Source: CAZZBK01 sp964387325
GTDB taxonomy: Bacteria; Planctomycetota; Planctomycetia; Pirellulales; PNKZ01
Assembly (NCBI GenBank): GCA_964387325.1
Contig: CAYLYE010000179.1
Span: 1-13,274, forward strand
Direction of reading: 5' to 3'
Length of the DNA stretch: 13,274 nucleotides
The notes under the pieces are model-generated. The model searched no databases. It was not told the origin of the DNA and was given only the letters and a program-made list of their open reading frames with translations. Positions within the stretch are counted from its first letter, which is position 1, and the number at the start of each line of letters is the position of its first letter. Made by a program: the position numbers and the translations under genes. Positions 8,907 through 13,274 of this stretch are shown in pieces.

Positions 8907-10181
8907 ATGTCACTTTACTACGCCGTCGGATCGCCCACGACCGAACTAAGCTCGGACCAAATGCGCGAGGCGCTGCACGCTTGCTTTGCGCGGTTGGGCG
9001 CGAAACAAAAAGTGCTCGCGGTGCCGCCGGATTTTACTCGCTACAACAGTCGCGCTGGCTTGCTGACCTGCCAGACCTACGAGTACTTCGGCGAGCGGCT
9101 GACCGATATTATGCCGGCGCTGGGCACGCACTTTGCCATGCCCGACTGGCAACTGGAGAAAATGTTTCCCGGGGTACCCAAGTCGTTGTTCCGCGAACAT
9201 CGTTGGCGTGACGACGTGGTAACGATCGGACACGTGCCGGCTGAATTTGTGACCCAGGCCACCGAGGGCATTTGGACAAAGCCGTGGCCCGCGCAGCTCA
9301 ATAAACTGCTCTGGAATGGCGGGCACGATTTGATCCTCTCCATCGGCCAGGTTGTGCCCCATGAAGTGATTGGCATGGCCAACTACAACAAGAACATCTT
9401 CGTGGGAACCGGCGGCTCGCAAGGGATCAACGAAAGCCATTTCATCGGCGCAGCCTATGGCATGGAACGGATGATGGGCCGCTCGGACACGCCCCTGCGC
9501 CGCATTTTAAACTACGCGCAGGACCATTTCTGTCAGCACTTGCCTCTGCTCTATGTGCAAACCGTGGTGGGGGCCAACGAGCGGCGCGAGCTCGTCACGC
9601 GCGGTCTGTTCATTGGCGACGACCACGAATGCTTCGAGCGGGCCAGTGAGCTGGCAATTCAAGTCAATTTCACCATCCTCAACGAGCCGCTCGACAAAGT
9701 CGTGGTCTACCTGGACGAAGAGGAGTTTCACAGCACGTGGTTGGGGAACAAGTCGATCTACCGCACGCGGATGGCCATTGCCGACCACGGCGAGCTGATC
9801 GTGCTGGCCCCCGGAGTGAAAACATTTGGCGAGGACCCGCAAATCGATTGGCTGATTCGCAAGTACGGCTACCGCACCACACCCGAGATTATGGCGTTCA
9901 TGCGTGAGAACGAAGACCTGCAAGCGAACCTCTCGGCCGCGGCACACCTGATCCACGGCTCGTCCGAGAACCGGTTCCGGGTCACGTACTGCCCCGGCCA
10001 TTTGTCTCCGGCCGAGATCGAAGGGGTGAACTATCGTTATGCCGATCTGACGGAAATGAGCCGACGGTACGACCCAACCAAGCTCGCCGATGGCTGGAAC
10101 ACGATGGCCGACGGCGAGCGGATTTATTTTATCAGCAATCCGGCGCTCGGCTTATGGGCGAATGAAGCGCGCCTAAAGTAG
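8907..10181 (+). CDS. LarA-family nickel-pincer racemase/epimerase homologue (lactate racemase domain)
   Basis: 424 residues from ATG at 8907. The frame is open up to a TTG at 8856, but the added 17 residues look non-conserved and have no ribosome site. Known LarA enzymes use a covalently bound nickel-pincer nucleotide to racemise or epimerise 2-hydroxy acids. Visible family motifs are P-P-D-F-T-R-Y near residue 40, A-L-G-T-H75, V-V-P-H152, Y-N-K162 and N-E-S-H178. The H152-K162-H178 spacing (10 and 16) equals that of the LarA residues H174, K184 and H200 as I recall them: catalytic His, NPN-bearing Lys and nickel-ligand His. The glycine-rich stretch around the lysine differs from classic LarA, so the substrate may not be lactate. 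No larB, larC or larE cofactor genes are in the window. Location is probably cytoplasmic, as no signal peptide is seen. Confidence 0.91.
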   Translation: MSLYYAVGSPTTELSSDQMREALHACFARLGAKQKVLAVPPDFTRYNSRAGLLTCQTYEYFGERLTDIMPALGTHFAMPDWQLEKMFPGVPKSLFREHRWRDDVVTIGHVPAEFVTQATEGIWTKPWPAQLNKLLWNGGHDLILSIGQVVPHEVIGMANYNKNIFVGTGGSQGINESHFIGAAYGMERMMGRSDTPLRRILNYAQDHFCQHLPLLYVQTVVGANERRELVTRGLFIGDDHECFERASELAIQVNFTILNEPLDKVVVYLDEEEFHSTWLGNKSIYRTRMAIADHGELIVLAPGVKTFGEDPQIDWLIRKYGYRTTPEIMAFMRENEDLQANLSAAAHLIHGSSENRFRVTYCPGHLSPAEIEGVNYRYADLTEMSRRYDPTKLADGWNTMADGERIYFISNPALGLWANEARLK

Positions 10182-10222
10182 CTCGCTCGCCATCGAGCGC
10201 GCTGCCCACTATGCTACGTGGG
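10180..10222 (+). terminator. Two small hairpins after the LarA homologue
   Basis: Overlapping the stop codon, CGCTCG (10184-10189) and CGAGCG (10194-10199) form a stem with a CCAT loop, extended by AGC/GCT across one mismatch. A second, weaker stem CCCAC/GTGGG follows at 10205-10222. There is no uridine run, so this is not a classical intrinsic terminator. It could stabilise the 3' end or slow polymerase. Confidence 0.25.
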
Positions 10223-10264
10223 TGTCCGTGTCGGAAGCACGTCCCTCGGAGTTCGGGTTCTACC

Positions 10265-11101
10265 ATGTCACGAGCGTATCGATTCATTGGAATGTTGTTC
10301 GTCGCCGGGTTATGTGCCTGGTTCGATGGCGCAATCGTCCGAGCCGCAGACCAGACACCGCTGAGCGTGGTGGCCCATCGTGGGTTGTTGCTCGACGCGC
10401 CGGAAAACACGCTGGCTAATTTTGCGGCCTGCTTGCATCTGCGCATCGGTTTCGAGTTTGATGTCCGGCGCAGTCGCGATGGCCAGTTGGTGTGCGTTCA
10501 CGACGATACCGTGGATCGCACGACCAATGGTCAGGGGGCCGTGACTTCGTTGACTTGGTCTCAGCTGAGTGCGTTGGATGCCGGTAGCTGGTTCTCGTCC
10601 GACTACCAAGGGGAGCGGATTCCCACGATCGACGAAGTGCTGGTGCTGATCGCGAAACATCCCACGTCGACTGGGGTCTATGCGGTCGACATCAAAGCGG
10701 ACGATCTCGAGGTGGAACAGGATTTGGTCCGCTTGGCCACGAAGCATGGCGTCTTGAATCGCCTGTTGTTTATCGGCCGCACGATCGATCATGCGGAGGT
10801 TCGCCGTCGTCTGCGCGCCGCCCATCCGCAAGCCCATACCGCGATGGTGGCCCACGATCTTGCCGAGCTCCGGCAGGCCGTGGCCGATCGAGACTCCGAC
10901 TGGGTCTATCTGCGATTTGTCCCTGAGCTGAATGATCTCAAGAGTGCCCATGCGGCCGGTAAGCAGGCGTTCATCGCGGGAGCGACCGTCGCGGGCCCTC
11001 TCACGGAGCATTGGCGTAAAGCGGCCCGCGCGGGAGTACAGGCGATACTGACCGATCATCCGCTGCTATGTCGTCAGCAACTCGCCTCGCCACGGAAATA
11101 A
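10265..11101 (+). CDS. Secreted glycerophosphodiester phosphodiesterase (GDPD family)
   Basis: 278 residues from ATG at 10265. This start gives a clean signal peptide (M-S-R-A-Y-R, hydrophobic core, I-V-R-A-A), whereas the upstream in-frame ATG at 10211 would bury it. GDPD motifs are in order: A-H38-R39-G, P-E47-N-T, E64-F-D66, V-H79-D-D and T-V-D-R-T-T-N-G. These enzymes split glycerophosphodiesters into an alcohol and glycerol-3-phosphate with a divalent metal. H38 and H79 fit the acid/base pair, and E64 and D66 fit metal ligands. The usual later E-x-K is D142-I-K144 here, a conservative change at a metal-ligand site. It is exported, presumably to scavenge phosphate or carbon from lipid head groups. 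It follows the LarA homologue by 83 bp on the same strand, and I see no functional link. Confidence 0.94.
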   Translation: MSRAYRFIGMLFVAGLCAWFDGAIVRAADQTPLSVVAHRGLLLDAPENTLANFAACLHLRIGFEFDVRRSRDGQLVCVHDDTVDRTTNGQGAVTSLTWSQLSALDAGSWFSSDYQGERIPTIDEVLVLIAKHPTSTGVYAVDIKADDLEVEQDLVRLATKHGVLNRLLFIGRTIDHAEVRRRLRAAHPQAHTAMVAHDLAELRQAVADRDSDWVYLRFVPELNDLKSAHAAGKQAFIAGATVAGPLTEHWRKAARAGVQAILTDHPLLCRQQLASPRK

Positions 11102-11118
11102 TTCGACATTCAAAAAAT

Positions 11119-13274
11119 CTACTTCAGTGTCGATAGGTACTCGACCAAGTCGCGGATCTCTCGCAAGCTCAGCGAGTTCGTGACGACCGGCATCGACGAC
11201 TGCATCGCGGAGCGTTCGTCGATGTCGCTCACCGCGATGCGAAGCTCTTGGCCGTTGGGAGCGAGCAGCGTAAGCGACAGAGCCGACTCGGCTTTCAACA
11301 TACCTCCGACGATCGTGCCGTTGTTGAGCGCCAAGGTCACGGTGCCAAAACCGGGGGCAATCTTGGCGCTGGGCACAATCAGCGATTGCAGCAAATACAA
11401 CCGATCGCCTCGTGTCGCCACTTTGCTCAAGTCGGGCCCGGCATCACCGCCACGCAATTCGATTTTATGACAACGGATGCATTGGGCTCCGGGGTGACTG
11501 GTAAACAGCTCACGGCCTCGCTCGGCATGTCCCCCCGAGAGCGCGACATGGTAACGCGCCAGCGGATCAGCCCCCTGCCAGGACTTTTCGATCCGCTCCA
11601 AGAGCACTTTGCCGCGAGCGGTTGAGCGGCGCTGAGCAAGCTCCCAAACGTCGAGCTGCAACGTTTGGGGCAAACGTTCTTCGACCCAACGCTGCAACAA
11701 CTCGTCCATCAAACGGGCCGCTTCGGGTGTCGCAATATCGATGAGTGTCAGCACTGCGGCTTGCTGTTCGCTGGCGATGCCTGTGGGCTGGTCGATCACC
11801 TGCCGCAGCTCGGCAACTCCGCGCGCGGGATTGGCCAAGGCCAGCAATCTTCGCGACCGGCCACGCAACTCCGGCGAGTCGTCTCGCAGGCACTGCTCCA
11901 GGATTTGATCCAGGTCGTCGTACTTGCGTTTCGCGAGCAGTTCCAACGCGGCGATGCGGGTCGCCAGCGATTGTTGAACGTCACGAGCCCAAGCAACGAA
12001 CAGTTGATCGTCGGCCTGGAGATTCAACTTCGTGATCAAGTCGGCCACGTCGGCCTGCAAACCGCTGCTCGCACTGGCCAGCAGAGCAGGTACCAAGGGC
12101 TGCAACACCTCGCGTAACTTCGCCGCATCGCGAACGCTCAAAGGTCGCCAATTGCCGTTCACTCGATCGCGCGGCGGCGGCTCGACCCAATCTCGCAACG
12201 CAAACAGGGCCTCGCGACGCATCGCGTCCGACAACTTTACCTGGCTCGCCAACTTGGCCAATCGTCGCATACTGTTGGCATCATCGAGGCGAAAGTTCGC
12301 GTTGATCACACGCCGCACGAGTGCATCAGGCCACGGAGCGACAAAGTACTCCAGTCGCTCAGCCACCTCAGCCAACGATGCCGTCGCGTCGTCGATTGGC
12401 AAATCGTTGATCGCCCGCGCCGCCTCGGTCACGATCTTGATATCCGCGTCGGCCAGCAACTGGGCAACCGCAGCGTCTTGCCAGCGACGCAACGTCAAAG
12501 CGACCCCCAAGCGGACCGCGGAGTGTGAATCTTTAGCACGAGCCAAGACCGACGCGCGATCGTGAATGCGCGTCAGGGCCTCGACATAAGCATGCCGCAG
12601 ATATAAATCCTGATTGGCATTCGCCTGGAGGCACTCGAAGAGCCGAGGGACGGCTGCGCGATGCTTCAGTTGCCCCACGGCAATCGCCGCATGAAACCGC
12701 ACCCGAGGCTCCGTGTCACTCAACCGCTGCGTGATGGTCTCGGCCGCGACATCGGCCTGCAAGATACCCAAGGATTTGATCGCCTGCGTGCGCACTTCCG
12801 GATCGGGATCGTCGAGCCAGCGAGTCAAGCTCGTGACCGCGCTGCGTTGGGTGCGCGCAATCTGAGCGAGCCCCCAGATGCCGTGCAGACGTTGAAATTG
12901 ATTGGCCGTCTGTTCAACGGCCGGGGACAAGTGCTCCAGACTCGCCGCACCACGTTCGGCGAGTGCGAATTGAGCGCGCTGACGAACCCGCATGTCGGCA
13001 TGCCGCAATAGGTCGGCCAGTTCGCGACTCGCGCGCTGCCGGAAGCCTTCACGAAACAGGCGTTCGACCTGACGTATCACAGGCTGTTGTTGCTGTTCAG
13101 GATCGAAGAGCGTGTAGATCCGGCCCCCTTTACTGCCTCCGTTCCATTCCAGATTCACATAGTCGGAGATGTACATTTTGCCGTCGTAGCCAAACTCGGC
13201 ATCGGTAGCTTTCATGGGCTTAAGAAAGTCGTGCATGTCGACGATCTCGAAGCTGGCCCCAACAGGCTTTATGG
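11119..13274 (-). CDS. PVC-type HEAT-repeat c-type cytochrome (5' part beyond the window)
   Basis: The frame stays open from the TAG at 11119-11121 through the right edge, so 717 C-terminal residues are visible. The internal ATG at 13236 is not the start: coding continues upstream through P-V-G-A-S-F-E-I-V-D. The first about 55 residues look like the last blade of a sorbosone-dehydrogenase-like propeller (D-A-E-F-G-Y-D-G-K-M-Y-I-S-D). HEAT repeats follow (for example D-P-E-V-R-T-Q-A-I-K-S-L-G and E-P-R-V-R-F-H-A-A-I-A-V-G). The C-terminus is the Pirellula/Verrucomicrobium-type haem-binding domain: C-I-R-C-H (codons at 11467-11481), G-G-D-A-G-P-D-L, S-S-M-P as probable distal ligand, and R-D-L-V-E-Y-L. 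Family members are thought to be periplasmic oxidoreductases acting on sugars or related compounds. The substrate is unknown. It converges on the GDPD gene with a 17-bp gap. Confidence 0.95.
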   Translation of the reverse strand, partial: IKPVGASFEIVDMHDFLKPMKATDAEFGYDGKMYISDYVNLEWNGGSKGGRIYTLFDPEQQQQPVIRQVERLFREGFRQRASRELADLLRHADMRVRQRAQFALAERGAASLEHLSPAVEQTANQFQRLHGIWGLAQIARTQRSAVTSLTRWLDDPDPEVRTQAIKSLGILQADVAAETITQRLSDTEPRVRFHAAIAVGQLKHRAAVPRLFECLQANANQDLYLRHAYVEALTRIHDRASVLARAKDSHSAVRLGVALTLRRWQDAAVAQLLADADIKIVTEAARAINDLPIDDATASLAEVAERLEYFVAPWPDALVRRVINANFRLDDANSMRRLAKLASQVKLSDAMRREALFALRDWVEPPPRDRVNGNWRPLSVRDAAKLREVLQPLVPALLASASSGLQADVADLITKLNLQADDQLFVAWARDVQQSLATRIAALELLAKRKYDDLDQILEQCLRDDSPELRGRSRRLLALANPARGVAELRQVIDQPTGIASEQQAAVLTLIDIATPEAARLMDELLQRWVEERLPQTLQLDVWELAQRRSTARGKVLLERIEKSWQGADPLARYHVALSGGHAERGRELFTSHPGAQCIRCHKIELRGGDAGPDLSKVATRGDRLYLLQSLIVPSAKIAPGFGTVTLALNNGTIVGGMLKAESALSLTLLAPNGQELRIAVSDIDERSAMQSSMPVVTNSLSLREIRDLVEYLSTLK

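Noticed and set aside
11104..11132. Inverted repeat CGACA/TGTCG around an A-run between the convergent GDPD and cytochrome genes, as a two-way terminator
   Set aside because: The stem is only 5 bp with a 19-nt loop, so it is unlikely to form a stable hairpin; the six-T run after the cytochrome stop alone is weak evidence.
13201..13236. Start of the HEAT-repeat cytochrome at the ATG at 13236
   Set aside because: The same frame continues upstream to the window edge with family-like sequence, so this Met is internal.

Overview
The window is high-GC, densely coded bacterial DNA. Its gene families point to a planctomycete, most likely of the Pirellulales. The strongest marker is the C-terminal haem-binding domain of the Pirellula/Verrucomicrobium type on a HEAT-repeat protein at the right end. 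Supporting markers are a secreted PQQ-like beta-propeller protein with a helical N-terminal region, and a MoxR/DUF58/BatA/VWA cluster whose VWA proteins carry large extra domains. This assignment comes from family recognition, not from a database search.

Left block (1-7936, all minus strand, read right to left): a secreted PQQ-like propeller protein (5750-7936), a spacer of about 170 bp holding a 97-bp imperfect palindrome, then a tightly packed cluster. The cluster is a MoxR AAA+ ATPase (4527-5582), a DUF58 protein starting inside moxR on TTG (3668-4570), a BatA-type membrane VWA protein (1462-3663), and a second membrane VWA protein joined by an ATGA overlap and cut by the left edge (1-1465). 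In known families MoxR ATPases act with VWA proteins as chaperone-like machines that mature or remodel client proteins. DUF58 would be the soluble VWA partner here and the two membrane VWA proteins the envelope-facing part. The client is unknown.

Middle (7937-8427): strand switch. It holds a likely promoter for the propeller gene and a previously untracked 58-residue membrane protein gene (8139-8315, minus).

Right block: three plus-strand genes, namely a DUF983 zinc-ribbon membrane protein (8428-8790), a LarA-family nickel-pincer racemase/epimerase homologue (8907-10181) and a secreted glycerophosphodiester phosphodiesterase (10265-11101). A minus-strand HEAT-repeat c-type cytochrome converges on them; its 5' part lies beyond the right edge (11119-13274). 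These look like independent housekeeping or catabolic genes, not one pathway.

I see no rRNA, tRNA, CRISPR array, transposase or phage gene. No clearly new defence or mobile system is present. The points most worth following are the duplicated VWA architecture, the orphan LarA homologue, the small membrane protein and the intergenic palindrome.
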